DNA of 64,000 bases. Origin: Aspidiotus rigidus. Taxonomy: Eukaryota > Arthropoda > Insecta > Hemiptera > Diaspididae. Below the pieces are notes generated by a model. That model saw only the letters and a list, made by a program, of their open reading frames with translations. It was not told the origin of the DNA and searched no databases. The position numbers and the translations under genes are program-made. The stretch spans positions 622,001 through 686,000 of the forward strand of contig JAVHKY010000071.1 of the NCBI GenBank assembly GCA_035079385.1, read 5' to 3'. Shown here piece after piece: positions 11,934-22,765 of this stretch (its first letter is position 1; every line of letters begins with the position of its first letter).

Positions 11934-12167
11934 GACAATTTCAAGCGATGGAAAATGGACATTTGGATGATTACATTGAAGCGGGATGGTTCCTCCACTT
12001 GTACGTGCCCGATGTTCATTAAAAAATTCATCTGTAAACATTCTTTGGGGGAACAAATTCGGCAAAAACGTGAGATGCTGCTAAACTGGTGCTTCTTAGT
12101 CACAAAAGTAAAAAAAAAAAAAAAAAGAGGCAGACCAGTGCTGGCCAAGAATGCTCTATTAATATAA
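11934..12167 (+). pseudogene. SWIM-domain C-terminus of a MULE transposase
   Basis: The frame reads DGSSTCTCPMFIKKFICKHS, which contains the SWIM zinc-binding pattern CxCx(n)CxH, then an A-tract that encodes lysines, then KRGRPVLAKNALLI and a stop. The GRPxxAKxALL tail directly after a SWIM domain is typical of insect MULE transposases. A one-base length difference in the 15-18 base A-run around 12110 could shift the frame. The catalytic domain is missing. Confidence 0.65.
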
Positions 12168-12422
12168 TTTTTTTCCTTTTTTTTTCCTTGTTAATTATAC
12201 AGTTACCGGGTACCAGTATAATTTCGCGTGCTGTCAAATCCTGTTCATTTTTTAAAATCTCGTTCTGTATAACAATTGTCGCGGCCAATACTTTTTTTCG
12301 CGTGATGACCCATCATTTACTGTATACTTTTTGTTTTCGCTTTACTTTTAATAAAAAGTTGTGGTTTTCCTGCTTTTTTCGCGTGATTTCATTATTTCCT
12401 TCGCGTGCCGAAAAATACAACC

Positions 12423-13489
12423 CTGATTATATCCATTGAAGAATATTAAAGAAAGAACTGTAGTGATAACCTATCACACGCCTATACTGTGAATAGAGAA
12501 TTGTAGTCCACGATTACCTTATTAATATTACAATCACTATCAACTTTTCTTGCCCACTCCTAATCAGTACTGTTTCTATTTTTTCCAGATCGAATTGATT
12601 GATCCTGAATTACGAGTATTTGTATTACATGAATAATCTATTGTTTTTACTGTGAGTCTGGAAAAAGGTTCAATTTGTACAAATGCAAATGAAGTGTACA
12701 TCACTTTTTTTTTATCATATGTTGTTCATTTTTAGGTACCTGGAGCGATATAATTAGGCCAATGAAACCAGTGATCTCTTATTAAGAAGCAATAAATAAT
12801 TAATAGGCAATAATTTATCACACTATTGACCAATTTGATAAAATGAGTAAAATACGAAAAATTTACCCTACAGACACTGAAGGCTGGGATTTATCTTATT
12901 AAGTTACATAATTTTAATGTACTGTACGCGGCCGACAGAACCTTTGTCAAGTCGTAAGAAAAAAATGAATAAAACGCTTCTAAGGTACAGCTTGGTCGTT
13001 CACATTTTGTAAGCGGGCACCTACCTACTGTATAAGAGTTGATGCAGTCCTCTAATTTACGACTGGTAATGGGGAATTTTTTAATCTTGTTCTTTTACCT
13101 CCCAATGCAAAAATTTAATTGAAATACCTGTTTCAAAGGAGAACAATAACTGTATATGTATACAGATTTATTACATGTCCTACCACTTGCTGAATCATTG
13201 TCTCTGGTTGGTATTATTACATACGGTAACCTTGATAATATTGCACCTTATCAATTTTCTTAATTTTTTGAATCTGAGAAGAAAAAAAAAATTTCTAATA
13301 GTTTATTAGGTAGGTACTATACATGCGAGTAAAGTGAGGTAAAAATTTCAACGCGAGTTGGAGGCGAGAAGAGCAATTTTTGCCTCGTTGGTGAACGTTA
13401 CAATAGGTACCCACATGCATTGTAAGATATTTTTGTTTTTATAAATGATGTTGGAACGAAATTCAATCAACGCACACCCCCAACGTTAT
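12423..13489. other. No supported gene
   Basis: AT-rich with many short homopolymer runs and TAGGTACCT-type palindromes; nothing coding is recognised. Confidence 0.55.
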
Positions 13490-13492
13490 TCG

Positions 13493-13672
13493 CTGATTCA
13501 TTTTTCTTTCACACTTTTATTTTTTCTTTTACGCTAATCCCCGATCGTGATTAGCTAATTTGTTTCCCTTTCACACTTCTATTCTTTCTTTTATGCCAAT
13601 CTAGCTGTAAGTAAATTAAACTTTGACAGCACCTATAGATGCAGTCAAAACGTTTTAACATCGTGTATAGGA
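13493..13672 (+). repeat. Dispersed repeat RepD, copy 1
   Basis: The run from 'ttcatttttctttcacac' through 'taaactttgacagcac' and 'taacatcgtgtatag' matches 22612-22765 with scattered differences. Non-coding. Confidence 0.65.
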
Positions 13673-15230
13673 AAAATTAATATTTTCATACCCCATTAGA
13701 ACAAGAAGGCTATTAATCAAAGGGTTGGATTTTAGAGCACGCAGCAGAAAATACAATGGGAAAGATGTATCGGTAATCACAACAAAATGAGTACACCATA
13801 GCAATGAAACGAATGTATAGCGAAAGGTCACACTGAACAGCAAATTGAAAATTTCGGAGCCAATAATTCATTCAACCTCAAAGAAAACTTGAACAGCGAA
13901 ATGCGTGAACTTCGGCAATTACAGTAAATAAAATAAAATTCGTTAAATGATCAAATAAAATGACAATTTTCGAATTTACAAACGAACAAAATGACGAGAA
14001 ACATGAAAGGAGAGGGATAATGTAACAGGAAGTGTACTTATAGGTAAATTAAGTTGAAAAGACTAGAACTCTGACTAGAATGAAGGAACAAGATTGTACA
14101 AGGAACAGGAAGAGGAACTTACGAGAAAATTCAATTGAAAAACGAGAGGGACTGCTGCACTAAAAAAGCTTTCAATGCCACTGTCTAGCGCCCTCGTTTA
14201 CGTTTCCGTCCTAGCGAAGCATATTTTTCGCCAGAGGAATGCACGTCACAAAGCTGGAACAGGTTGAGCATACCCAAAGAATGGTTACATGTTCAGTTGT
14301 TTAATGTTTCAAGAGAAACGGCCACAGGATAAATTCGACGCGATTAATATGATTTCGCAGATCCTGTACGGCAAGATATTTTTCAAGCTCGTCAGACGTT
14401 TTCCACCCTCGTTTTGCAAAACAGGCATATTCGTATCAAAAACCGCGAGATTTGAGCCAAGAAAAATAATTCAACTCTTCATTTTACACTTATTTTGCTG
14501 CTGAAAAATTATTATTTTTGACGTTCTACCTATTCTACTCGCATGGTAGCAGTCCATTGCTGTCCATTTCATAATTTTTTTACTGTTTTCGCATTTCTAT
14601 CAGCTACTACTCACTGATTTGCTGTTCAAACATTCTCTTTTCCTGTGCTATGATATTATCTGCAATTTCTTATCTGAATTTCAAACTTTTCTAGAACACA
14701 TACGGTACGATAATTAGGTACGTTTCATCATCATAGAAATGACTCCTTATGAAAGATAACAATATTACAGACAGTTTTCGATACAAATATTTTTAAGGTT
14801 GGAAATAACGAGTAATTTCCGTCGTATCGATGACATCATTATTTTGATAGAAATATCTATAAGTATACCCCCTCTTAGAGAAATAGTACGTAAGCATGGG
14901 CTTTACCGCAAACGCCAAAAAGGTATCTATTTGAAATTTACTCGCTAAACTTACACCTATTTTTTTTTTCTTTCCTTTATCATAAAATTCTGTCACCGAG
15001 AATTGAATAATGCTGAGTAAATTTGTTTTAAATTTTTCTAGTCATCTTTAGCAAGTGAAAAAGACAATGTTTTGGCACAAACTGCTGACTTATACCAGTA
15101 CAGCAAATTTTTTAATAAGAAATACGTAATTGTACGATTACGGTATCGCCAACTTTTTAAAAATATTTCATAAGTAAATTACTTGTAATCCCAACTGAAG
15201 ATTTTCAAGATTTTTGTAACCAATTTCGTC
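13673..15230. other. No supported gene
   Basis: The ORF at 14289-14504 (71 codons) has no recognisable motif or splice context. No repeat of the window was matched here. Confidence 0.5.
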
Positions 15231-15231
15231 T

Positions 15232-15343
15232 CTGTTTGTTTATTTGTTTATTTATTCGTTTGTTTGTTTGTTTGTTTGTTTGTTTGTTTGTTTGTTTGTT
15301 TGTTTGTTTGTTTGTTTGTTTGTTTGTTTGTTTGTATGTATGT
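15232..15343. repeat. (TTTG)n microsatellite
   Basis: About 110 bp of TTTG/TTTA tetranucleotides ending in TGTATGTATG and a T-run. Confidence 0.93.
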
Positions 15344-15993
15344 GATTTTTTTTTTTTTTTACTTCGCAAAAGCGATATCACAGATTAAAATAAGCTGATT
15401 ATTTCTTAGCAATGAAAAGGATTTCTAAACCTATACAATCAACAGAAAATTTGATAATATTGTGCAGGTTATCATGCTGCGTAAATGAAACTTCAAATCT
15501 GAATTGGACAAAAATTTTTTGTTTAATAATTTTTTGCTATTGGTCGAAAAATGAAGTAAAATTCCGCTACTGGTGGCAACAGTTTGCCTTTGGATAAAGC
15601 TATAATACATATAACAACACTACCGGTAACAAGATTAGTCCTGGTAATGCATTACTGATAACATCATTATAACGCAACGTGTTCAACTCCTGTAAGACGG
15701 ATGTAAAAAAAAAAAAAAAATATTGTGAATAATTTATACGTGAAAATATTTTCATAATTTTTACCATATTTTATTGTCATTGTTGTTATTTTTGTTGTTG
15801 TTACCATTGAAATCATGTTTTATTGTTGTGTGTATCAAATATAGTGTCAATAATACTTAAGATTTCGTTATTATAATTTAAGTCGAAAATATCAAGCTGT
15901 AGGCAGTAAAAATAGAGGAATCATTCACTATGTAAGCTGTGAAAAGAATTTTCGTGAGCTGTGAAAACAATTTTCGAAATGCGTATTCCTTTC
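15344..15993. other. No supported gene
   Basis: Short ORFs only; an A-run lies near 15705. Confidence 0.5.
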
Positions 15994-16585
15994 ACCGACT
16001 TTTCTAACTAGAAAAGTGAGTTATTACCCGTAGCAAGATCAATAAGGTGAGGGGCAATGAACTTTCTCGACGTTTTAGAGGTCCTAGATCACAACTAGCA
16101 TAAAAAATCTCAAGTTTCCATATACATATATAAGATTTTTTTGTTCGTGGAACTCCTCCGAAACTACCCGATGGATTTTTTTGTAACTCGGCCATATTGT
16201 AGTATTATATCTGAAGATGTGCACCTGCAATTTTTTTAAGGATCGGATGAGTAGTTCTCGAGAAATTTTCAATTTTTTGAAAAATTTCTCACTGTTAGGA
16301 GTAGCTGCTTACGTTAGGAGACGCGGATTTTCCTATCCTTTTACCACTTTTGTTATCAGTACGTGTATTGTGATGAAGAACATTTTATCATTCGACAGGT
16401 TCATTCTTGGTTCATTCTTCAACAAGGGTTCATTGAATTTTATTTTCGATAATATTTCATTCAATTTTAGTATACTGAATTGTATCTCGCTTTCCACAGC
16501 CCTTAGAGCCTTGAATTTTGTTTTGTCAAATTTTATTTGTTTGTGCATTGTGAGAAGAAAAGTCGTGTACACTCACGCGTATTTG
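15994..16585 (+). repeat. Dispersed repeat RepB, uninterrupted copy
   Basis: It starts ACCGACTTTTCTAACTAGAAAAG, a near-palindrome, continues through 'ctcgacgttttagaggtcct', 'ggaactcctccgaaactacc' and 'atgagtagttctcgagaaat', and ends near 'gaagaaaagtcgtgtacact'. Three further copies in the window carry insertions, so this copy serves as the reference for their target sites. Non-coding and unclassified. Confidence 0.8.
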
Positions 16586-16939
16586 AAAAAAAAACAATAA
16601 TATTGCAGCTACGGCTAACTGCGGAGAAGAAACTCACTGATCGAACTCCTACATTAGCGTTTTACAATAAATTAATGCGCAGAAACATCTAGTTTATTGA
16701 TAATTGTTGAACATATCGAGGAACTAAAATACGGTAAGCTGACTATCACTATATCCGTAGTATCACTATATTGGCAATATTGTCCAAGTTAGTATGTGTA
16801 AATGCGGAATGCGAGATTATAACACGCTCTGTCATTTTTGAGCAGTAAAACTTGGTAGACATAATATACATATAGAGATTGTAGAACAATAAACGTTTTT
16901 ACGGAAAAAGGACCTAAGGCCACGGAGGCTCCTTTTACA
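16586..16939. other. No supported gene
   Basis: No coding or repeat feature was recognised. Confidence 0.5.
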
Positions 16940-17208
16940 CGCAGCGCTTCAATTATTTTCCCGAAATTTTAATCTCGACATGTACTTTTCCCGACATATT
17001 TTCCCCCCGACATATATTTTTCCCATGCTTTTCCTCGGAAAATTTTTGCAAAAAATTAGACCTTTTTTTTGGGGTTCCCCATAGAAGACGTACCTTCTGA
17101 GGCTAATTTATTACCTATTCCCCGCGGCTGAATGTACATATTGGCAGTGCTGAACAGCGGGAGGAGAGAATTTGTAATTACTTACATAAATATGTACATC
17201 TTACTTAG

Positions 17209-17738
17209 CTAAGTTACTAGTAATAATTTGTTCATTTTCGACATCCATTTGGTGCCGCGCTGGTTTATGACTGGCTGGGGGATCAAGGTGCACATCGGAG
17301 TCCTGGCTGAATAACTATGGGTAGTCTTTTTCCATGCCTCTTCTCCTCGTTGTAACTTTCTCTTCTGTCAGTTGTTCATTGTTGTGGTTGGTTTATTTTT
17401 TGAAGTTGGATTTTCATTGCACCAGAGTTTCTTGATTACTTTTTCCATGTATTTTATATGGTAAAATGTGGTCTCGCTGTAATCAAAGGGTCTACCGTTT
17501 ATACGCTGTGAGCCCTCCATGAATATATGGGAAGCAGCGTCAGTTATGCGTCGTTTACGTTTTGCGAGGTATGTACCCAGGATACCATGGACACTTAGGC
17601 TTTGGGTGAACCAAAAGATCTGCTGAAATTCTTTTTGAAGGTTGAATAGGATTTTTACTGTGGGGAAGGGGAAGTATGTCCATGCACCTTTCTCATCGTT
17701 TTTCCATTCTTCTTCGCCCTGATTGTTGCGGTGTCCCT
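17209..17738 (-). pseudogene. Unidentified reverse-strand coding remnant inside the MULE
   Basis: One frame is open for about 125 codons from 17736 down to a TGA near 17358, then open for a further 50 codons to a TAG at 17209-17211. Residues include EWKNDEKGAWTYFPFPTVKI, SVHGILGTYLAKRKRR and DYSETTFYHIKYMEKVIKKL, which look like a globular protein. A consensus 3' splice site (TTACTTACTTCCTTACAG) lies just upstream on that strand near 17775. I do not recognise the family. The forward-strand TM-like ORF over the same bases is taken as its shadow. Confidence 0.35.
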
Positions 17739-17879
17739 CCTAGCGTACACGTACTTCTGGTACGTCTGTAAGGAAGTAAGTAACGTGTGCAAGAATTTAA
17801 TTTCCCTCAGCAACTGTAACGGAACAGTATATACTTCAACGTGTGGCTTGCCAACCTCACTTCAGTCCATTGAAAATAG

Positions 17880-18369
17880 GGAAATTAGTAGGGACAAAGT
17901 TAATTATAGACGGATATACACTCACGTCAAGTCCCGACAACGAAAGAATAGGCTGTACTGGGACGGCCAAAAAGTTCGATCCTGGCAATGTTCTGCCATA
18001 GCTGTGACGGTGTAAACGAATCGGCCTCTCGATTCCATTGTAGTGCTTACTGGGCCAACTACTTCCAAGCATGCCTACCCACCTAACCAAGACGCTGTGA
18101 AAGCGCAAATCTTTGTACAGGATCTGAAGGATGTAGTTTGATCACAACCAGCGCTCTCATACGCAGTGATAATCCAAGACAGGCTGTATAATGGGACGTC
18201 GCGTGTGTTGAGCCGAATGCCAATAAGAGAAAATTTGCGGCGAACCGTTTGCCGCGAACGTCGGCAGAATCTCTCCCCAAATCCAACTTCCATCGGAGAC
18301 CTGGAGCAGCTTCGACACGAGTACACAAAAACGACATTAGAGGAACAGTTCGCCAACGACGGACGCTAA
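17880..18369 (+). pseudogene. FLYWCH zinc-finger N-terminus of a MULE transposase
   Basis: Around 17890-18000 pieces KLIIDGYT and NRLYWDGQKVRSWQCSAI fit the FLYWCH finger in two frames, so at least one frameshift is present. The next stretch reads PNQDAVKAQIFVQDLKDVV, a stop at about 18140, and then SYAVIIQDRLYNGTSRVLSR and RERRQNLSPNPTSIGDLEQL. The order 'HxxxPD...A..AKxxVxxLKxxA...P...I.......A....LPxxxxLxRxIxRxRxxxxPxxPxxLxDLxxP' is the linker of FLYWCH-MULE proteins. The DDE core that should follow is absent. Confidence 0.6.
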
Positions 18370-18520
18370 CTCGATTACCTCGGGAATATGAGTACAACAA
18401 TTGAAATCTCGTAATTATTATCGCCAAAAAATAAAAGAAAAATCTTGTCGGGCGTTGTGGTTTCGGGGAAATTATTGTCGGGCGAAAAACTGTCAGGTTT
18501 TTTTTCGGGCAAATTAATCA

Positions 18521-18838
18521 GTACCTCAGCGAGGACATCCTTTGACATACGTCTTTCCAACGTAAGACGCCAATCCGTGGACGTCTTCGTGAATGAGATG
18601 ACGAACACGCGAACATACGTATGCAGAAATACGCACTTCACGAGAATAATAATCGCAAAACTTGAAAGCGAAAGGAAAAACGGCCACCAACCTCGTTCAC
18701 ATTCGAACGCAAAAACAACTTTTCTCGTTTTCTTGTTACGGTAAAACGATCGTGTACATCGTAAATCGAAATCGAAAGGTCGGAGAACAAAAAGAACAAA
18801 CGTGAGGCTGAACCTGATGATGATAAAACCTAAAAAAG
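18521..18838. other. No supported gene
   Basis: No coding or repeat feature recognised apart from the hairpin module that follows. Confidence 0.5.
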
Positions 18839-18885
18839 CGATTGCAACAGGCTCGTAGCTCTCAAAGAGAGCACGAACCTAAAAA
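18839..18885 (+). repeat. Hairpin module, isolated copy
   Basis: GCGATTGCAACA is followed by a stem (GCTCTC at 18858-18863 with GAGAGC at 18867-18872, extended by CGT/ACG) and then ACCTAAAAA. The same layout occurs three times in tandem at 22369-22505 with different stem sequences. Confidence 0.5.
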
Positions 18886-19205
18886 CAGGATTTTATATCA
18901 GACTCAAAGAGCACAAAAATATTTTTAACTCACATTCAAGCTTCTATCCTTCCCCACACGAGCCTATAATAACCCTAAAATAAGATAATGGCTGATATTT
19001 TCTTACACCCTTACTTTTCCTCTATTCTTCTCTCATAGTCAAATATGAACCAAATTGATGGTACCTACATTTTAAAACAAAACATTATTCTCATCGTTTT
19101 CCTCCTACAGAAGACAAACCTTATTCACATTGTTGGAAGTATTACTATCCAGAAAAGTCGATGATCGAATGTTCCGTTGTTATCATCAAATTCTCGTCCT
19201 TAACT
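18886..19205. other. No supported gene
   Basis: Nothing recognised. Confidence 0.5.
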
Positions 19206-19511
19206 AGAGCTATATAAATACGAGTGAGGACATGGACTGCCATGTTTAGTCTTACGTCATCATTATTTTCACATTCTCCTATTCTAATGACTGATAACAG
19301 TTTATCATGATTTGAAAATAATAAGAGAGCATACTAGACTATGTGCCAAAGCAAAATGCAAGACTCAACACTATTGAGAAATGCAAAATAGCTTCACTAA
19401 ACACACAAAATTTGACAAATTCCTCATATGAATAGGGAGCTATGGAGATGAATGATGACGTAGCGACTAAATATGGCGGATCATGTCCTCACTCATATTT
19501 ATAGGGCTCTA
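19206..19511. mobile_element. hAT-type MITE, 306 bp
   Basis: The ends pair over about 60 bp: the left reads AGAGCTATATAAATACGAGT followed by GAGGACATG, and the right reads the same in inverse orientation with a few changes (GGGCTCTA terminus). CCTTAACT flanks it on both sides (19198-19205 and 19512-19519), an 8 bp duplication as expected for hAT elements. No ORF inside. Confidence 0.85.
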
Positions 19512-19774
19512 CCTTAACTACCTCAAAAGAAACTTGTTTCTCTTCTCTTATCCCGTATGATAATTCGGTATCACAATTAAAGATGATAGAAACCTGACGT
19601 TACTTTTTTCCAAAACGCTTCTTTTTTTGGCATACAGATTCGAATATTTTTATCTTATTTTAATCATTCATGAGATCCCGTAAATTCTCCACGACCTATT
19701 GGACCAAACTGTACGTAGGCCTACATATTCGCTAACATGAAATACAATCATTGTAACTAGATACCAATTTCATG

Positions 19775-20326
19775 ATCAGGATATCCATACTCAACGATCA
19801 TTCATTTTATATTTTGCTCTACCTACCGCTTCACCATTCACATTTTTCAGACCAATTTCAAAAATTCATATATTTTTCATAACTCTCATTCTTTTCCACA
19901 TTGCAATTAAGACGTTTTGTTCCTTTTGTAGTCATATGATAATCATTAAAATGAAATAAACTTGCGATTTGAGCTCATCAAATTTATTGAACTACACGGA
20001 TCTTTACCATTTGCAAATGTTCGATAAACCCATTTGGTGATTGTATTCAAGCTATAGGTAGTTCTCTCTTTGGTCGTGAATATTTGTCAACATGAACATT
20101 TGATTCAATATACGGTAATTAACGTTATTTCGTGAAGAATGGAAAATACCTACTTGTTTTTGCCATCGGAGAAATCGACGCCTCAGAAAAACGATATTCG
20201 ATAATAATAAAGACGCTACTAAGTATTTTTATTGTTCCGTTTCTAGGTAGTTCCTACCTATTACAATTTACAAGTTACTACGGTCGAACTCAAACATAAT
20301 CAAAACGCAATAACATGCAAAGAGCC
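19775..20326 (+). repeat. Dispersed repeat RepA, left part
   Basis: In reverse complement this matches 58566-58937 in the same order (tttatattttgctctaccta, agacgttttgttcc, cgcaataacatgc). About 160 bp around 20035-20195 are missing in the other copy. The repeat is interrupted at 20327 by a MULE and resumes at 22279. Confidence 0.75.
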
Positions 20327-22277
20327 GGCTGCATCTGGTTTGCGGCCTCGAGGATACTTTTTGCGGCCCAACTGAAATTAAACAAATACCCAGTTTGCGG
20401 CCCAACTAAAATTGAACAAGTGCCCAGTTTGCGGCCCATCTAAAATGGAATTTAGGACCATGGAAAAGGTTTAGCGATTGACCCCTGCAGAAGTTTTGTC
20501 TGCCACCAGTATGCCACTAGTGACGAACTTTCCATGATTCACCTTCGTGTTTTAACGAAACCAAATGTGAATAACAAGCAATATTGTGCTTCATCCTCAT
20601 AGTTTCTCAGTTGATCTCGTGAATGAGTGTTCGTGGTGTTCGTACTCTCATTACATAATTTGTTTGAAGTACCGTATGTCAAAAATGTACAGTAAGAGGG
20701 GGGCTAAATTGCGTATTGTGGACAATTACAAGTTTCGCTTCCATAAAGAGCTGGCAAATGATATTGAACGATGGGTGTGTACCCAGAAAGCTTGTCGTGC
20801 ATATTTGAAAATATCTTATGGGCGTACAGTCGACGAAGTTCTAGAACACAATCACCAGGCAGACACAGATGGTAAACTTATGAGGCAGAGAGTAGCGAAT
20901 GCGTGTAAACGCAAAGCAACGAAGGATATTTTTGAACAACCAAGTAAAATAATGCGAAAGGAAATGTCAGCAGATGCTCTTGAAGTTCTAACAGAGGCTG
21001 ACCGCACTCAGATAAGGAAGTCGATCCACGGAGCTCGAGCTAAGTGTCACCCACCTCTACCAAAAACGCTGGGTGACTTATACGCGTCTTTGCATTGCGA
21101 AGACTATCGAACTAAATTGAAGGAGCGATTCATACTATCGAATGACGATCTGAACAACATCGTTATATTCTCCACTCCTAAAAACTTGGAATTCTTAAGC
21201 ACTTGCGACAAGCTATTAATGGACGGCACATTCGATACTGTGCCCACCCTCTTCGCTCAACTCTTCATTATCCACGCTCAGAAGAATTACACAGTCGTTC
21301 CAATTGCGTGCTGCCTGCTGAATGGTAAGACAGTACATACTTATCAAGTTGCCCAAAAAAAATCGCTATTTTCTTGCCGACTGATGACGCACCGACAATA
21401 GTGTTCATTGATTTTGAGCTCAATATCCATACCGCCGTTCAGAATGTGTGGCCAACTGCAGTTATTCAAGGGTACCAATTTCACTTAGGTCAAAGTTGGT
21501 TCCGTAAAATTCAGTCTTTAGGACTCACTCAAACCTACAGAAGTAAGACTGTTGAAGGATCATTCATTCGTTCCTTCTTCGGCTTGTCTTTTTTCAACCC
21601 GGACGTTATTGAAGACTTTTATTTGGAACAGTTTATGGCGAACGAACCACGTGACAAACAGATACGCGCTTTCTGTGCATATGTATTTAACAATTATATT
21701 TCTTCTACCGCCAGATACCACCTCCAAATTGGGCGAAGTATACAGCACGTGTTAGCCGAACAACGAATGCATGCGAAAGCTTGCATAGTAAATTGAACGG
21801 GATGTTCTATCACTCGCACCGTCATATCTTCCTTCTGATTGACGCACTGTTAGAGATACAAGAACGCGCCTACTCCAAAAAGCTGTCGGTTAATATTACC
21901 AAGCAATTCAAGCGTAGTCGAGATAAAGAGAAATTCATTCAGAAGACTATGGACGATTTTGAAGAGGGCACCATATCTGCCATGGAATACGTTAAGATAT
22001 TATCGCGAAAGTTCTTACCTCACAAACGGAAGTAAAAAATTATAGTACCAAATTATTATGTGATGCACTCCACTATTTTGTTGTTTTACAGCTATTTTTA
22101 TTAATTTCTCGACTAGAGTTTTAATGACAATGTACGGTATGTGCTGCAATTATTTTCAAAGAAAATATATATTTGTTTCCGGCCGCAACTTGGATACTAC
22201 TTCAATTTTTTTCGGCTGCAACTAGGACAGTGGGTGGCACGCAAACTGTACAATTTTGGCCGCAAACTGCTAACAGC
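20327..22277 (+). mobile_element. Near full-length FLYWCH MULE with 9-10 bp target duplication
   Basis: CAAAGAGCCG stands at 20318-20327 and again at 22278-22287, a 9 bp duplication (ambiguous by one base), the size expected of Mutator-like elements. Termini are related inverted repeats: left GGCTGCATCTGGTTTGCGGC, right (reverse complement) GGCTGTTAGCAGTTTGCGGC. TTTGCGGCCCAACTRAAAT boxes repeat three times inside the left end (20361, 20395, 20428). An inverted paralogue of the target at 58478-58937 has a single CAAAGAGCCG (58556-58565) and no insertion, which proves the boundaries. Confidence 0.9.
20676..22035 (+). pseudogene. FLYWCH-MULE transposase with frameshifts
   Basis: The chosen start is the ATG at 20676, the first Met before the FLYWCH finger (SKRGAKLRIVDNYKFRFHKE ... 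RWVCTQKACRAYL ... EVLEHNH, about residues 6-65). The MULE catalytic region follows: LMDGTFDTVPTLFAQLFIIH carries the first Asp (near 21225), and VFIDFELNIHTAV (near 21405) matches the second acidic site, with FHLGQSWFRKIQSLGL after it. The first frame ends at 21399-21401 and the second ORF overlaps it from 21374, so an indel near 21350-21370 separates the two halves. A second shift near 21780 leads to the final segment ending KKLSVNITKQFKRSRDKEKF...LPHKRK at 22035. The usual length is about 450-500 residues, so almost the whole protein is present but broken twice. Confidence 0.8.
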
Positions 22278-22278
22278 C

Positions 22279-22365
22279 AAAGAGCCGAAGACTAGAGACT
22301 ATACCTACAGCATACGGCTCACTCGACCATGACGTCAGCGTCTTAACTGAGACGAAAGAAAGAAA
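22279..22365 (+). repeat. Dispersed repeat RepA, right part
   Basis: 'gaagactagagactatac' through 'gacgtcagcgt' matches the reverse complement of 58478-58556, directly continuing the left part across the MULE. Confidence 0.8.
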
Positions 22366-22368
22366 AAG

Positions 22369-22505
22369 GTGATTACAAATATACAGTCGGCTCCGCGACA
22401 TGCGCCGACCCTAAAAAGTGATTGCAATACGGTCGGCCTTCAGTGCCCGGGCCGAACCTAAAAATGATTGCAATACATTCGGCCTATGGTGCCCGGGCCG
22501 GGAAT
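22369..22505 (+). repeat. Tandem hairpin module, three units
   Basis: Each unit has GTGATTRCAAWA, an inverted repeat and CCTAAAAA. Stems: GTCGGC 22386-22391 with GCCGAC 22404-22409; TCGGCC 22433-22438 with GGCCGA 22450-22455; TCGGCC 22479-22484 with GGCCGG 22496-22501. The single unit at 18839 uses an unrelated stem (GCTCTC/GAGAGC). Constant flanks with changing but paired stems suggest structure-preserving change. Function unknown. Confidence 0.5.
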
Positions 22506-22611
22506 ATTTCGAGCTGATAAAAAATGCTTATGGCCAACTAGGAGTACGTACTCGTTCAATTATAATATGGATTCTTAGGTATCATTATAATAAACACTCA
22601 TTATCAGTATC

Positions 22612-22765
22612 TAGCTTTCTTTTCTTCAACAGCCAATTACGTTTTTCTTTCATACTTCCATTTTTGTTTCACACTAATCTAGCGGTGCGTAAAATTAAAC
22701 TTTGACAGCACAGTCTATAGATGTAGGTAGTCAAATCGTCATTTTAACATCATGTATAGAAAACA
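22612..22765 (+). repeat. Dispersed repeat RepD, copy 2
   Basis: Matches 13493-13672, including 'taaactttgacagcac' and 'tttaacatcatgtatag'. Confidence 0.65.

Larger units (their letters stand above)
11640..12422 (+). mobile_element. MULE relic with SWIM zinc finger, copy 1
   Basis: This segment is repeated nearly identically at 44115-44898 (see there). It reads TYVDEYYENA/AEVRKFEREEE, is split by a palindromic insertion (11785-11918), and resumes RKVIDNFKRWKMDIWMI. The right part contains TTTCGCGTG boxes at about 12220, 12295, 12377 and 12400, probably subterminal repeats; it ends at CGAAAAATACAACCC. The 5' part of the transposon is absent in both copies. Confidence 0.7.
16940..18520 (+). 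mobile_element. Decayed FLYWCH-type MULE
   Basis: Both ends carry repeated boxes in inverse orientation: CCCGACATA and CCCGAAA between about 16960 and 17030, and TTGTCGGGC/TTCGGGG/TCGGGC between about 18445 and 18510. Between them lies a forward-strand FLYWCH transposase N-terminus and an ORF on the reverse strand. Exact ends and a target duplication could not be fixed. Confidence 0.5.

Noticed and set aside
12089..12439. 116-codon ORF downstream of the SWIM domain (also 44565-44930)
   Set aside because: It passes through an A-run and the non-coding subterminal TTTCGCGTG repeats; the correct frame ends at 12167.
17731..18015. Forward-strand ORF with membrane-like hydrophobic run
   Set aside because: It overlaps the longer reverse-strand frame, and its downstream part mixes with the FLYWCH remnant; no supporting acceptor.
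18083..18427. Reverse-strand ORFs of 93 and 114 codons
   Set aside because: They are antisense to the FLYWCH-MULE linker, whose forward sequence is recognisable.
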